Assembly (NCBI RefSeq): GCF_014268445.2
Contig: NZ_CP077089.1
Location: forward strand, 3,527,501 to 3,591,500
Origin: Pseudomonas tensinigenes
GTDB lineage: Bacteria; Pseudomonadota; Gammaproteobacteria; Pseudomonadales; Pseudomonadaceae
Direction of reading: 5' to 3'
DNA: 64,000 nucleotides
Below are positions 17,098-27,605 of the stretch, in pieces; positions within the stretch are counted from its first letter, which is position 1, and each line of letters begins with the position of its first letter. Under the pieces are notes generated by a model, which was not told the origin of the DNA, did no database searches, and saw only the letters and a list, made by a program, of their open reading frames with translations. Made by a program: the position numbers and the translations under genes.

Positions 17098-18135
17098 ATG
17101 GCACTTTATCAATGTCTACCTTGTGTAAAAGTATTCGAAGAAGAAGCTGCGTCCGTTTCACTTTGCCCGTTTTGTCGCGGCCAGGTCATACCCTATCCAG
17201 GCCCTAAACCGTCCACCCTTTGCGCCACACCGTTGACCACACCACTGGCACCTATTCTGCCATTGCCGGAAGTCTCGCCGATCTCATTCAACTTCATCAG
17301 TCTTACTGCCGAGAATATGAATTTCTGGAGAAAATACGCAAAACTCATGCGATTCATCGCCTCCAACCTTTTCTCTGGTGCCACTTTGTATGGTTACCAA
17401 CAGGCCATAAAAGGCTTTATGGATGCGTTGGATTGTTGCGAAAAAACACCTGACAGCCAGGTATGGGTGGCCATCGCCACGTTCGGATCAATCAAGAGCA
17501 CCCCCACTGCCAAGTCCTTTGCCAACATTGAGATGTGCATGACTGTTACAACACATCCGGACATCCCGATAACCACACACATGGGGATTTTTCGCTCTCC
17601 CTTACGCTTGGTGCAAACTCCCGGGCTGGAAAAGGTTCGCGGCTTGCATGCCGGAGGCGTCAGCGTGGGTGACATCATTGCCGTTCTGGAAAAGAAGCGA
17701 ACCCTGGCACACCCCGTCCGCCGACTTTCAACCCAACTTCATGCCTTTGCTGCCAAGCGTTGTCTTCAAGAAAGTCGTGGGCTTGCAAAGATCCTCATGA
17801 TTACCGCGCCGCTGGCGAAAATGCTGGAGATCCTGAATAAAGATTGCGCCGCCTATTCGACTGAAAAAATCAAATCAGAGAAAACAGGCAGCAGACTGCT
17901 CACTCAGGTGGGCGATGCTCAAGCACTTAAAAGTCACCAGCTTGTAATCACTAACATTCAAAACTACCCGTGGCTCACTGAACTGGCCGACCTGGATGGA
18001 TCTCGCCCAAAGATCGCCATCGAGCTGCAGCCCTTGGCGAGTGCCATGGATGAGAGCACGCGTGTCGAATCAGTTCTGGACTGGCTTGATAGTCGGCACA
18101 GGGTGTATCTCGCCGCGTCCTCAAGTTCAATGTGA
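17098..18135 (+). CDS. Unrecognised protein with N-terminal zinc-ribbon-like motif
   Basis: A 345-residue protein from the ATG at 17098, which has GGAG nine bases upstream. An earlier in-frame start at 17062 would add twelve residues without a better ribosome site. Near the N-terminus two cysteine pairs, CLPC and CPFC, about 20 residues apart, look like a zinc ribbon. A Pro-rich linker follows, then a roughly 280-residue domain with no motif I recognise. Recognisable stretches include HAGGVSVGDIIAVLEK and APLAKMLEILNK. There is no signal peptide or membrane segment. The gene stands at the right end of the accessory block, and its last codons overlap the decayed DUF985 remnant on the other strand. 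Function unknown. Confidence 0.6.
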   Translation: MALYQCLPCVKVFEEEAASVSLCPFCRGQVIPYPGPKPSTLCATPLTTPLAPILPLPEVSPISFNFISLTAENMNFWRKYAKLMRFIASNLFSGATLYGYQQAIKGFMDALDCCEKTPDSQVWVAIATFGSIKSTPTAKSFANIEMCMTVTTHPDIPITTHMGIFRSPLRLVQTPGLEKVRGLHAGGVSVGDIIAVLEKKRTLAHPVRRLSTQLHAFAAKRCLQESRGLAKILMITAPLAKMLEILNKDCAAYSTEKIKSEKTGSRLLTQVGDAQALKSHQLVITNIQNYPWLTELADLDGSRPKIAIELQPLASAMDESTRVESVLDWLDSRHRVYLAASSSSM

Positions 18136-18273
18136 ATCAAGTGCCGTCAGCTGTTCAATCTGGCTCCGATGCGTAGGCAACTCTTCGCTACCCATCAACA
18201 GCGTCTGCAAGGACCCGTCAGCCAGGATCAGGCTCTACTCGATAGCGCGGCCCAAATGGAAATAATGCAGGAT
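18127..18273 (-). pseudogene. Remnant of a second DUF985 cupin gene
   Basis: On the minus strand this stretch reads ILHYFHLGRAIE, an amber codon (18235-18237), then SLILADGSLQTLLMGSEELP. These align with ILHYFHLGDAIEYSLIHANGS and the following segment of the DUF985 protein at 5681-6166. A short C-terminal piece, HRSQIEQLTALDSH, then resembles the family's end (HRALIEKLT), so about 60 residues between are missing. DNA identity to the intact gene over roughly 90 bases is clear but not complete, by eye about three in four. It is therefore an old, diverged copy rather than a recent duplication. It is broken by the stop codon, an internal deletion and loss of the N-terminal half. Confidence 0.7.
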
Positions 18274-18280
18274 GAGAATT

Positions 18281-20683
18281 TCAGAAATCTACAGTGGCTG
18301 AAAGCAGATAGGTTCTCGGTGTCGACAGCGTCAACCCAGGCTCGCTGTCATCCGAAGCTCCAGCCGAACTCCAGTAGCGTTTATCCAATACGTTTTCCAC
18401 ATTGGCGCGCAGCGTGATGGTCTTCTCGTCGACTTTAAACGCGTACCGCGTGCCGACATCGAAGCGCTCCCAGGAATCGATTTCCTTCTCATTGGACTGA
18501 TCCAGGTACTGCGAACTCGAATAAATACCCCGCGTTGTCAGCGTCAACCCCTGCACAGTCGGCACGTCCCACTCGGCGCCCAGATTGACGTTGTATTTCG
18601 GCGTCGCCGGCGCCCGGTTGCCATCGAAAGTGCCATTGGTGGTCTTGGTCAATTCGCTGTCGATGTACATCACGCCGCCAAGCAAACGGAAGCCTTTGAG
18701 CGGTTCGCCGAACACGCTCAGCTCCACGCCATTGTTATCGCGCTTGCCATTGGGCCCGAAGACTCGCGTGGTGGCGTTGGTTTCGTACGCCGGTTGCTTG
18801 ATGCGAAACACCGCAGCGGTCAACGCGTAGGCGCCGGCGTCGTACTTGGCACCGACCTCGACCTGACGGCTGATAAACGGTGGGAAGATTTCATCTTCGT
18901 TCACCGAGGTCGACGGCGCGATCTTGCCCTGGCTCAGGCCTTCCATGTAGTTGGCGTACAACGACAGTTTGTCGGTCGCCTTGAACAGAATGCCGCCCGA
19001 GGGCGAAACCTTTTCTTCGTCGTAAGCGGTGTCGCCTTTGATGTCATCGCTCCAGTCATCAACTTTCACCCGCTGCCAGCGAGCGCCGAGGGTCAGCAGC
19101 AATCGATCGTCGAAAAAGCCCAGGGTGTCGGACAGCGCTACGCCGCTGAAGCGGTTTTCCGTGTAGACCTTGGCGTCATTACGTGTCGGCGTACCGGGTT
19201 TGGCGGTCTCCACCGGGTCATACAGGTTGCTGCGCCCTGCCGCGTAACGCGCGCCGCCGTTCTCGAAATCCATGTAGAAGTAGCTGGCCGCGAGGTTGAC
19301 CTCATGGCTCACCGGCCCGGTATGGAACCAGTTGCGCACGCCGGCCGTGGCCGTGCGCACGTTTTCGTCTCGGGTGAAGTCGCGCGGCAGTACGCTGAAA
19401 TCACCGGCATCGTTGGTGACGGAAACGGCGTGGCGCAAGAAGTCATGATTACTTTTGCGCGCGCCGACGCCGCCGTACAGCATCACCGAATCATTGACGT
19501 CGAACTCAGCGTTGAGCGTGCCGAAGGTGTCCTCGGTTTTCGCCTGAGTCCACGGTTGCGCGTAGTTGCGATGTACCTTGTTCGCGCTCGGAACCTTGGC
19601 ATTGGCCGCGACCTGCACGCGCTCCTGTGGCGCATCGGTGTCGCGTTCGGTGTGGCCGATATCGGTCGAAAGCCGTAGTCGCTCACCGCGAAAATCCAGG
19701 CCGAGCACGGCCATGTCACGGTCGACACTTTGATGATCCCACTCGGTATCACCGGCCTGTTTGACGCCGTTGAAGCGCAGGCCGAACTGATTGTCCTCAC
19801 CGAACCGCCGGCCGACATCCACCGCGCCGCCGACCTGATTGTTCGACGCATAATTGGCCGTCAGCGAGGTGATCGGTTTGTCGGTGGCTCGCTTGGGCAC
19901 CACGTTGATCCCCCCGCCTACGCTACCCCGCGGCGAAATGCCGTTGATGAGCTGGCTCGGGCCTTTGATGATATCCACACGATCGGCCATTTCCATATCA
20001 ATGGTGTACGTCGGCAACACACCATAGAGCCCGTTGTACGCCACGTCGCTGTTGAACAGGCTGAAACCACGGATGGTGAACTGCTCGTAGCGACCACCGG
20101 CCGGGTTGGTCGCGCGAACCGACGGGTCGCTGGAAATCAGATCGCCCAAGGTGCGCGCCTGCTGATTCTTCACCGCCTCGCTGGTGTAGGTGGTCATGCT
20201 GAACGGGGTTTCCATGAAGTCTTTCGACCCCAGCAAACCCTGCGAGCCACGCCGCGCGACTTGGCCGCCGGCAAACACATCGGCATCGCTGGAACCGGTG
20301 GCACCGAGAATCGACGTCGGCGCCAGTTGCAGGCTGCTGCCCTCGGCGGCTGGAATCAGTGTGTAGGCCTGCTCGCCCAGCGGTTGCAGTTGCAGGCCGG
20401 AACCCAGCAACAAGCGAGCGAACCCCTCCTCCACAGCGAATTCGCCGGACAAACCGTTGCTGTTGCGGCCACTCACCAGTGCCGGATCGACCGACAGATT
20501 GACCCCGGCCAAACCGGCAAATCTTGTCAACGCGGCACTGAGGCTGCCGGCCGGCACCTGATAACTGCGCCGAGCGGCGTCTTCGGCCCAACTGGACTGG
20601 ATCAACACAGGGCTGGCACTCAGGCTCAGCAGGAGGCTCAACTGCAACAACGGACGCAAACGACTTGGGAATACTGCGGGCAT
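18281..20683 (-). CDS. TonB-dependent siderophore receptor with STN signalling domain (FiuA/FhuE/FecA type)
   Basis: An outer-membrane receptor of 800 residues counted from the ATG at 20683. A TTG at 20719 is the alternative start and would put extra residues before the signal peptide. A signal peptide ends near SSWAED. An STN domain follows, from YQVPAGSLSAALTRFA to AYTLIP. Next come the plug (FMETPFSMTTYT, NQQARTLGDLI, YEQFTIRGF, VDIIKGPSQLINGISPRG) and a 22-strand-type barrel ending in the aromatic SATVDF. The STN domain passes the ligand signal to FecR across the periplasm. With the sigma and anti-sigma genes directly upstream, this is a complete cell-surface signalling unit. The sequence is closest in style to ferrichrome or hydroxamate receptors, but the ligand is inferred. 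Confidence 0.9.
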   Translation of the reverse strand: MPAVFPSRLRPLLQLSLLLSLSASPVLIQSSWAEDAARRSYQVPAGSLSAALTRFAGLAGVNLSVDPALVSGRNSNGLSGEFAVEEGFARLLLGSGLQLQPLGEQAYTLIPAAEGSSLQLAPTSILGATGSSDADVFAGGQVARRGSQGLLGSKDFMETPFSMTTYTSEAVKNQQARTLGDLISSDPSVRATNPAGGRYEQFTIRGFSLFNSDVAYNGLYGVLPTYTIDMEMADRVDIIKGPSQLINGISPRGSVGGGINVVPKRATDKPITSLTANYASNNQVGGAVDVGRRFGEDNQFGLRFNGVKQAGDTEWDHQSVDRDMAVLGLDFRGERLRLSTDIGHTERDTDAPQERVQVAANAKVPSANKVHRNYAQPWTQAKTEDTFGTLNAEFDVNDSVMLYGGVGARKSNHDFLRHAVSVTNDAGDFSVLPRDFTRDENVRTATAGVRNWFHTGPVSHEVNLAASYFYMDFENGGARYAAGRSNLYDPVETAKPGTPTRNDAKVYTENRFSGVALSDTLGFFDDRLLLTLGARWQRVKVDDWSDDIKGDTAYDEEKVSPSGGILFKATDKLSLYANYMEGLSQGKIAPSTSVNEDEIFPPFISRQVEVGAKYDAGAYALTAAVFRIKQPAYETNATTRVFGPNGKRDNNGVELSVFGEPLKGFRLLGGVMYIDSELTKTTNGTFDGNRAPATPKYNVNLGAEWDVPTVQGLTLTTRGIYSSSQYLDQSNEKEIDSWERFDVGTRYAFKVDEKTITLRANVENVLDKRYWSSAGASDDSEPGLTLSTPRTYLLSATVDF

Positions 20684-20750
20684 TGGAAGAAGCTCTCGAT
20701 TTTGTTCACTTACCTGCAATGACCGGTGAGGCGAAAAAAAGGGACAGGCT

Positions 20751-21701
20751 TCAGACGATATTTTTTCGCGGCGTCAGCGTTACCCAGAAACGCGTGCGCG
20801 AATGCACCTCCAACGGCAGGCTCGCCGCCAGCAGGGCCAGGACTTTATCGGTGTCGTCGAGACGGAAACTGCCGGTGACACGCAGACCTTCCAGTGCCGG
20901 CTCCCAGCGCAAAAGGCCCGAGCGATAACGGCTCAACTCGCGCAGGAAATCCCCCAACGGCTGGTTTTGCGCCACCAACACACCGTCACGCCAGCCAGGC
21001 ATGTTTGCGTCGAACTGCGCGATCGGTCCGGCGCCGGAGGCCTGCAAACTGAGCTGTTGTCCGGCGTTCAACTGCAGCGCCGGCCCGTGCAACGGCTGCA
21101 ATTGCACCGAGCCGCTGACCACCGACACGTTGCAGTCACGCTCGTTGAGGCGCACGCAGACTTCGCTGCGGCTGACAATGATCCGACCGTACGGTGCGTT
21201 GACCGTCAATGCCGTGCTACCCGGAACGTTGAGCGCCATTTCGCCGCGCACCAACGTCAACTGACGGCTGGCCAGATCGACGTTCACCGCACTGGCGGTG
21301 TTCAGTTGCAAGGTGCTGCCGTCGGCCAGCCGTGTACGCGTGTGCTCTCCGGTGGAAGTCTGCAAATCTGCGCGCCAGACGTCGAGCGGCAACTGGCGAC
21401 TGATCAGCCACGCCGTCGGCACCAAGGCCGCCAGCCCCAGCGCCCTTTTCAATGCTGCCCGCCGCGCCAGATCCGGACGATCGAGTGTGGCCATGGCCAA
21501 CTCTGTCGGCAGACTGGCAAAGCGCTGACGCAGCAATTGAATCTTCTGCCAAGCGTTTTCATGGCGGCTATCGCTGTCGCGCCAGTGCTTCAGTCGCACG
21601 TGATCGGCTTCACTGGCCTCGCCGGATTCGAGCAATGCCAACCACTGTGCGGCGGCACGCGCCACTTCACGCGCTTCCGTGTTGGGTGCGACGCGCATCA
21701 T
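20751..21701 (-). CDS. FecR-family anti-sigma/sigma regulator
   Basis: A 316-residue protein that starts with an ATG overlapping the sigma factor's stop as ATGA (21698-21701). The N-terminal cytoplasmic domain has the family signature EAREVARAAAQWLALLESG and HENAWQKIQ. A transmembrane segment lies near residue 90 (ALGLAALVPTAWLI). The periplasmic FecR domain carries RLADGSTLQLNTASAV, GEMALNVPG and VVSGSVQL. Near the C-terminus, ENVP-like residues and LRVTGSFRLDDTDKVLALL form the STN-like part. It relays occupancy of the TonB receptor to the ECF sigma factor. Confidence 0.9.
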   Translation of the reverse strand: MMRVAPNTEAREVARAAAQWLALLESGEASEADHVRLKHWRDSDSRHENAWQKIQLLRQRFASLPTELAMATLDRPDLARRAALKRALGLAALVPTAWLISRQLPLDVWRADLQTSTGEHTRTRLADGSTLQLNTASAVNVDLASRQLTLVRGEMALNVPGSTALTVNAPYGRIIVSRSEVCVRLNERDCNVSVVSGSVQLQPLHGPALQLNAGQQLSLQASGAGPIAQFDANMPGWRDGVLVAQNQPLGDFLRELSRYRSGLLRWEPALEGLRVTGSFRLDDTDKVLALLAASLPLEVHSRTRFWVTLTPRKNIV

Positions 21702-22207
21702 AGATCCAGCATCAAACAATGCTCGTAAGCCATTGCCATGTAACGTTTTATACTGCGCTCGGAAACCTGCAAACGTTCGGCAATTTCACGGTAACCGAGG
21801 CCTTCGAGCTGACTCAGGAGAAAGGCCCGACGCACCGCTCGCGGCAAACCATCGAGCAGCTCATCCAGCGCTTGCAGGGTTTCCAGCAGCAGCCAACGTT
21901 GCTCGGGCGACGGCACGCATTCTTCGGGCAATTGCGCGAGGGCTTCGAGATAGGCCTTTTCCAGACTGCGGCGGGTGTAGAAATTGCTCAGCAGGCGTTT
22001 GCCGACTGTCAGCAAATACGCCCGCGGCTCACGCATATCGGCAATCGGCTGAGCGCTGCACAGCACGCGCAAGAAGGTATCCTGGCTCAGGTCCGCCGCG
22101 TCCCAGGCATTGCCCATGCGCCGCCGCAACCAGGTTTCCAGCCATCCTCGGTGATCGCGATACAGTTCGTGCAGGTGCTGCGGCGATGGCGTCGCTGCTT
22201 CAGTCAT
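21698..22207 (-). CDS. FecI-type ECF sigma factor
   Basis: A 169-residue iron-starvation sigma factor from the ATG at 22207, with AGGA eight bases upstream; a TTG at 22237 would extend it by ten residues. Region 2 is HELYRDHRGWLETWLRRR and DAADLSQDTFLRVL. Region 4 has RRAFLLSQLEGLGYREIAERL then VSERSIKRYMAMAYEHC. This is the first gene of a sigma-FecR-receptor operon on the minus strand. A Fur-box-like sequence overlaps the region just upstream, consistent with iron repression; the sigma factor would then direct transcription of the receptor gene. Confidence 0.9.
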   Translation of the reverse strand: MTEAATPSPQHLHELYRDHRGWLETWLRRRMGNAWDAADLSQDTFLRVLCSAQPIADMREPRAYLLTVGKRLLSNFYTRRSLEKAYLEALAQLPEECVPSPEQRWLLLETLQALDELLDGLPRAVRRAFLLSQLEGLGYREIAERLQVSERSIKRYMAMAYEHCLMLDL

Positions 22208-22233
22208 CTCAAGAGTCCTGCGCGAAGTCAGTT

Positions 22234-22252
22234 TCAAATGAGAGTGATTCTA
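22234..22252 (-). promoter_or_regulatory. Possible Fur box upstream of the ECF sigma factor
   Basis: Read on the minus strand, the 19 bases TAGAATCACTCTCATTTGA match the 19-bp Fur consensus at about 10 positions, including AAT and TCATT cores. They lie about 27 bases before the ATG. The match is moderate, but location and gene function support it. Confidence 0.4.
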
Positions 22253-22297
22253 TTTAACTTCAGCGCCGAGACAAAGCCTTTTTAACCGCCGAGGCTT

Positions 22298-23197
22298 TCA
22301 TGAGCGCTTCAAGGTCTCGCTCGGCAATTCCTTGAACAACGCCCGGTAACTGCTGGAAAACCTTCCCAAATGCCAGAACGACCACTGCATCGCCACCTCG
22401 GCCACAGTGGTTTCCGTGGGCCGGCGCTTAATCAATTCACGGTGTGCGCTGTTCAACCGGCGCAGGCGCAGCCAGTGACTCGGGGTCATCCCGGTGTAGG
22501 CCTTGAACGCCTGTTGCAATTGCCGCAACGGCACCCCGGCCACTTGGGAAAGCTCCAGCAGATTGACCGTGTCTTCCGGCGAATCCGCCGCCCACTCTCC
22601 AACCCGTTTCATGATCATTCGTTCTTCGGTACGACGCTGTAGGCCACCGCGATCGAGGCTGGTATGGGCGTTGTCGAGGATGAACAGACAGTCTTCCAGC
22701 AGCTGCTGGGTCAGCGCATTTTTATCAAGTGGATCAACAGCTTGCGACAACTTGGTGAGAATCGAGCTTAACCAGCGACTAAACAAGGCGTTCTGCCCGC
22801 AATTGAGTTGCGTCATGAACAAGCCTTCAAGTTTCGCCACATTCAGACCGTGCTGACGGACAAACTCCGGACCGAACACCACGGCGATTTCCTGGTAGTT
22901 CTCCGGGGTGATCCAGATGTTGCAGCTCTCTTCATTGAGCAGGTACAGCGCGTTGTCGCTGCGATCAAAACAGAACGCCAAGGCACCCGACGGCGCGCTG
23001 AAATTCTGCTCGACCCGGGTGTTCATCTGCTCTTCATAGACCTCGACACCCTGCAGATCCAGATAGCGGATCTGCCCGGCGAAATGGCCCGGCGACATCT
23101 GTTGGTAATGCTGGACCCAGCCTGGTGTCGCGCGGACTTGTTCGGCGACATCGGCGGTGTTGAACGCTTGGACTTGTAGCGGATTGCACGTCGTCAT
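22298..23197 (-). CDS. AraC-family transcriptional regulator beside the polyamine genes
   Basis: A 299-residue protein from the ATG at 23197. The frame is open far upstream to 24226, but that extra part is antisense to the glutamine-synthetase gene and not coding. The N-terminal 190 residues form a sensor region with GHFAGQIRYLDLQGVEVYEEQ and VEQNFSAPSGALAFCF, as in EutR-like AraC regulators. The C-terminal AraC domain has SQVAGVPLRQLQQAFKAYTG and MTPSHWLRLRRLN. It is divergent from the glutamine-synthetase-like gene over 162 bases and so is a good candidate regulator of polyamine catabolism here. Confidence 0.82.
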   Translation of the reverse strand: MTTCNPLQVQAFNTADVAEQVRATPGWVQHYQQMSPGHFAGQIRYLDLQGVEVYEEQMNTRVEQNFSAPSGALAFCFDRSDNALYLLNEESCNIWITPENYQEIAVVFGPEFVRQHGLNVAKLEGLFMTQLNCGQNALFSRWLSSILTKLSQAVDPLDKNALTQQLLEDCLFILDNAHTSLDRGGLQRRTEERMIMKRVGEWAADSPEDTVNLLELSQVAGVPLRQLQQAFKAYTGMTPSHWLRLRRLNSAHRELIKRRPTETTVAEVAMQWSFWHLGRFSSSYRALFKELPSETLKRS

Positions 23198-23210
23198 AGG
23201 GTGACCTTGC

Positions 23211-23329
23211 GCACTCTTTTGGTGCGCTTTGGTGCTGCTTAAAGTGGATAGATGGAACTGCAAGGCTCGCCCAAGATAGTCGTCAACGCGCCACAGGGGA
23301 AGGGGCGGAAGATGAAACCCGCCCTCCCC
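23211..23329. promoter_or_regulatory. Inverted repeats in the divergent AraC/glutamine-synthetase promoter region
   Basis: GCGCAC and GTGCGC flank a 7-base spacer near 23211-23230. A strong GC-rich hairpin, GGGGAAGGGGCGG (23296-23308) against CCCGCCCTCCCC (23318-23329), lies 30 bases before the plus-strand ATG. The first could be a regulator site. The second would fold in the leader RNA and might act in attenuation. Both roles are inferred. Confidence 0.35.
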
Positions 23330-23359
23330 GGCGTCTATAAAACCAATAACGAGGTCTTT

Positions 23360-24718
23360 ATGAATGCCCCTTTCGATCAGCTGTTCACGTGGCTGAAAGA
23401 TCACAAGATTACCGAAGTCGAATGTGTGGTCAGCGACCTGACCGGCATTGCCCGCGGCAAGATCGCACCGACCAACAAGTTCCTGCATGAGCGAGGCATG
23501 CGCCTGCCGGAAAGTGTGCTGCTGCAAACGGTAACCGGGGATTTTGTCGACGACGACGTCTACTACGACCTGCTCGATCCTGCCGACATCGACATGGTCT
23601 GCAAGCCCGTGGCTGACGCGGTCTACGTGATTCCGTGGGCGATCGAACCGACCGCCATCGTTATCCACGACACCTTCGACAAGTTCGGCAACCCGATCGA
23701 ACTGTCGCCGCGCAACGTACTGAAGAAAGTCTTGCAGCTGTACACCGACAAGGGCTGGAAGCCGATTGTGGCGCCGGAAATGGAGTTCTACCTGACCCAA
23801 CGCTGCGAAGACCCGGACTTGCCGCTGAAGGCACCACTGGGCCGCTCGGGCCGTGCTGAAAGCGGTCGGCAGTCGTTCTCCATCGATGCCGCCAACGAAT
23901 TCGACCCGTTGTTCGAAGACGTTTATGACTGGTGCGAACTGCAAGGCCTGGACCTCGACACGCTGATCCACGAAGACGGCCCGGCGCAGATGGAAATCAA
24001 CTTCCGTCACGGCGACGCCCTCGATCTGGCCGACCAGATCACCGTGTTCAAACGCACCATGCGTGAGGCAGCGCTCAAGCACAACGTTGCGGCGACGTTC
24101 ATGGCCAAGCCGATCGGTGATGAGCCGGGCAGCGCCATGCACATCCACCAGAGCGTGGTCGACATCGCCACCGGCAAGCCGGTCTTCGCCAATGAAGACG
24201 GGCAGATGAGCGAGCTGTTCCTGCATTACATCGGCGGTTTGCAGAAGTACATTCCGAAAGTGCTGCCGATGTTTGCGCCCAACGTGAACTCGTTCCGCCG
24301 CTTCCTGCCGGACACCTCAGCACCGGTCAACGTCGAATGGGGCGAAGAAAACCGCACCGTCGGCCTGCGTGTACCGACCTCAAGCCCGGAAGCCATGCGC
24401 GTCGAGAACCGTCTGCCGGGCGCCGACGCCAACCCGTATCTGGCGATTGCCGCCAGTTTGCTCTGCGGTTACATCGGCATGGTTGAAGGTATCGAGCCAA
24501 GTGCCGGGGTACAGGGCCGCGCCTACGAACGCCGCAACCTGCGCCTGCCGATCACCATCGAAGAAGCGCTGACGCAGATGGAAGAATGCGAAACCGTGGC
24601 GCAATACCTCGGCGACAAGTTCGTCCGTGGCTATGTCGCGGTGAAGCGCGCCGAGCATGAAAATTTCAAACGCGTGATCAGCTCGTGGGAGCGTGAGTTC
24701 CTGATGCTGAGCGTTTAA
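23360..24718 (+). CDS. Glutamine-synthetase-family gamma-glutamylpolyamine synthetase
   Basis: A 452-residue GS-family ligase starting at the ATG at 23360 after a GAGG site; an earlier in-frame ATG at 23252 lies in the promoter region. The N-terminal beta-grasp part has VECVVSDLTGIARGK. The catalytic domain shows APEMEFYL, EDGPAQMEINFRHGD, AMHIHQSV and ENRLPGADANPYLAIAASLL. Without the adenylylation-site region of GlnA, it belongs with PuuA/SpuI-type enzymes. These join glutamate to putrescine or other amines using ATP, the first step of the gamma-glutamyl polyamine pathway. Downstream genes for a polyamine-binding protein and a PuuB-like oxidase agree with this. Confidence 0.85.
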   Translation: MNAPFDQLFTWLKDHKITEVECVVSDLTGIARGKIAPTNKFLHERGMRLPESVLLQTVTGDFVDDDVYYDLLDPADIDMVCKPVADAVYVIPWAIEPTAIVIHDTFDKFGNPIELSPRNVLKKVLQLYTDKGWKPIVAPEMEFYLTQRCEDPDLPLKAPLGRSGRAESGRQSFSIDAANEFDPLFEDVYDWCELQGLDLDTLIHEDGPAQMEINFRHGDALDLADQITVFKRTMREAALKHNVAATFMAKPIGDEPGSAMHIHQSVVDIATGKPVFANEDGQMSELFLHYIGGLQKYIPKVLPMFAPNVNSFRRFLPDTSAPVNVEWGEENRTVGLRVPTSSPEAMRVENRLPGADANPYLAIAASLLCGYIGMVEGIEPSAGVQGRAYERRNLRLPITIEEALTQMEECETVAQYLGDKFVRGYVAVKRAEHENFKRVISSWEREFLMLSV

Positions 24719-24738
24719 CCCAAACCTGCACAAATCCC

Positions 24739-24828
24739 TGTGGGAGCGAGCCTGCTCGCGAATGTGTCAGCACAGTCACCATTGATGTTGCCTGACCCAC
24801 CGCTTTCGCGAGCAGGCTCGCTCCCACA
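24739..24828. repeat. REPIN: two inverted REP sequences
   Basis: TGTGGGAGCGAGCCTGCTCG and its inverted copy CGAGCAGGCTCGCTCCCACA face each other over about 45 bases, just after the glutamine-synthetase gene. This is the standard Pseudomonas REP doublet; similar copies occur at several other places in the window. Confidence 0.9.
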
Positions 24829-24864
24829 AGGGATTAGCGAACCACCTGAGAAATCCAACAATCG

Positions 24865-27382
<2,518 letters not shown>

Positions 27383-27393
27383 CAGCGCGGTTT

Positions 27394-27494
27394 GATCGTT
27401 CCCACGCTCTGCGTGGGAATGTAGCCCGTGACGCTCCGCGTCACTGGACGCAGAGCGTCCCATGAGGCATTCCCACGCAGAGCGTGGGAACGAT
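27394..27494. repeat. Palindromic repeat, second family (copy 2)
   Basis: Same ends and inner inverted segments as the copy at 24865-24974. It lies twelve bases after the oxidase stop codon and differs from copy 1 mainly in the centre. Confidence 0.85.
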
Positions 27495-27534
27495 CATCAA
27501 GCACAGGCGAGCTATACACATTTGCTCTATCGCC

Positions 27535-27563
27535 AAGCACTTCTATATTGATGAGGTGCTTTT
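27535..27563 (+). terminator. Possible terminator between the oxidase and pqiB
   Basis: AAGCACTTC (27535-27543) pairs with GAGGTGCTT (27553-27561), with one G-T pair and a 9-base loop, followed by a short T run. It would separate the polyamine operon from pqiBC. Confidence 0.4.
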
Positions 27564-27605
27564 GCGTTCCTGACGCTCAGTGCCCATTCAATCGAGGAGA
27601 CATGG

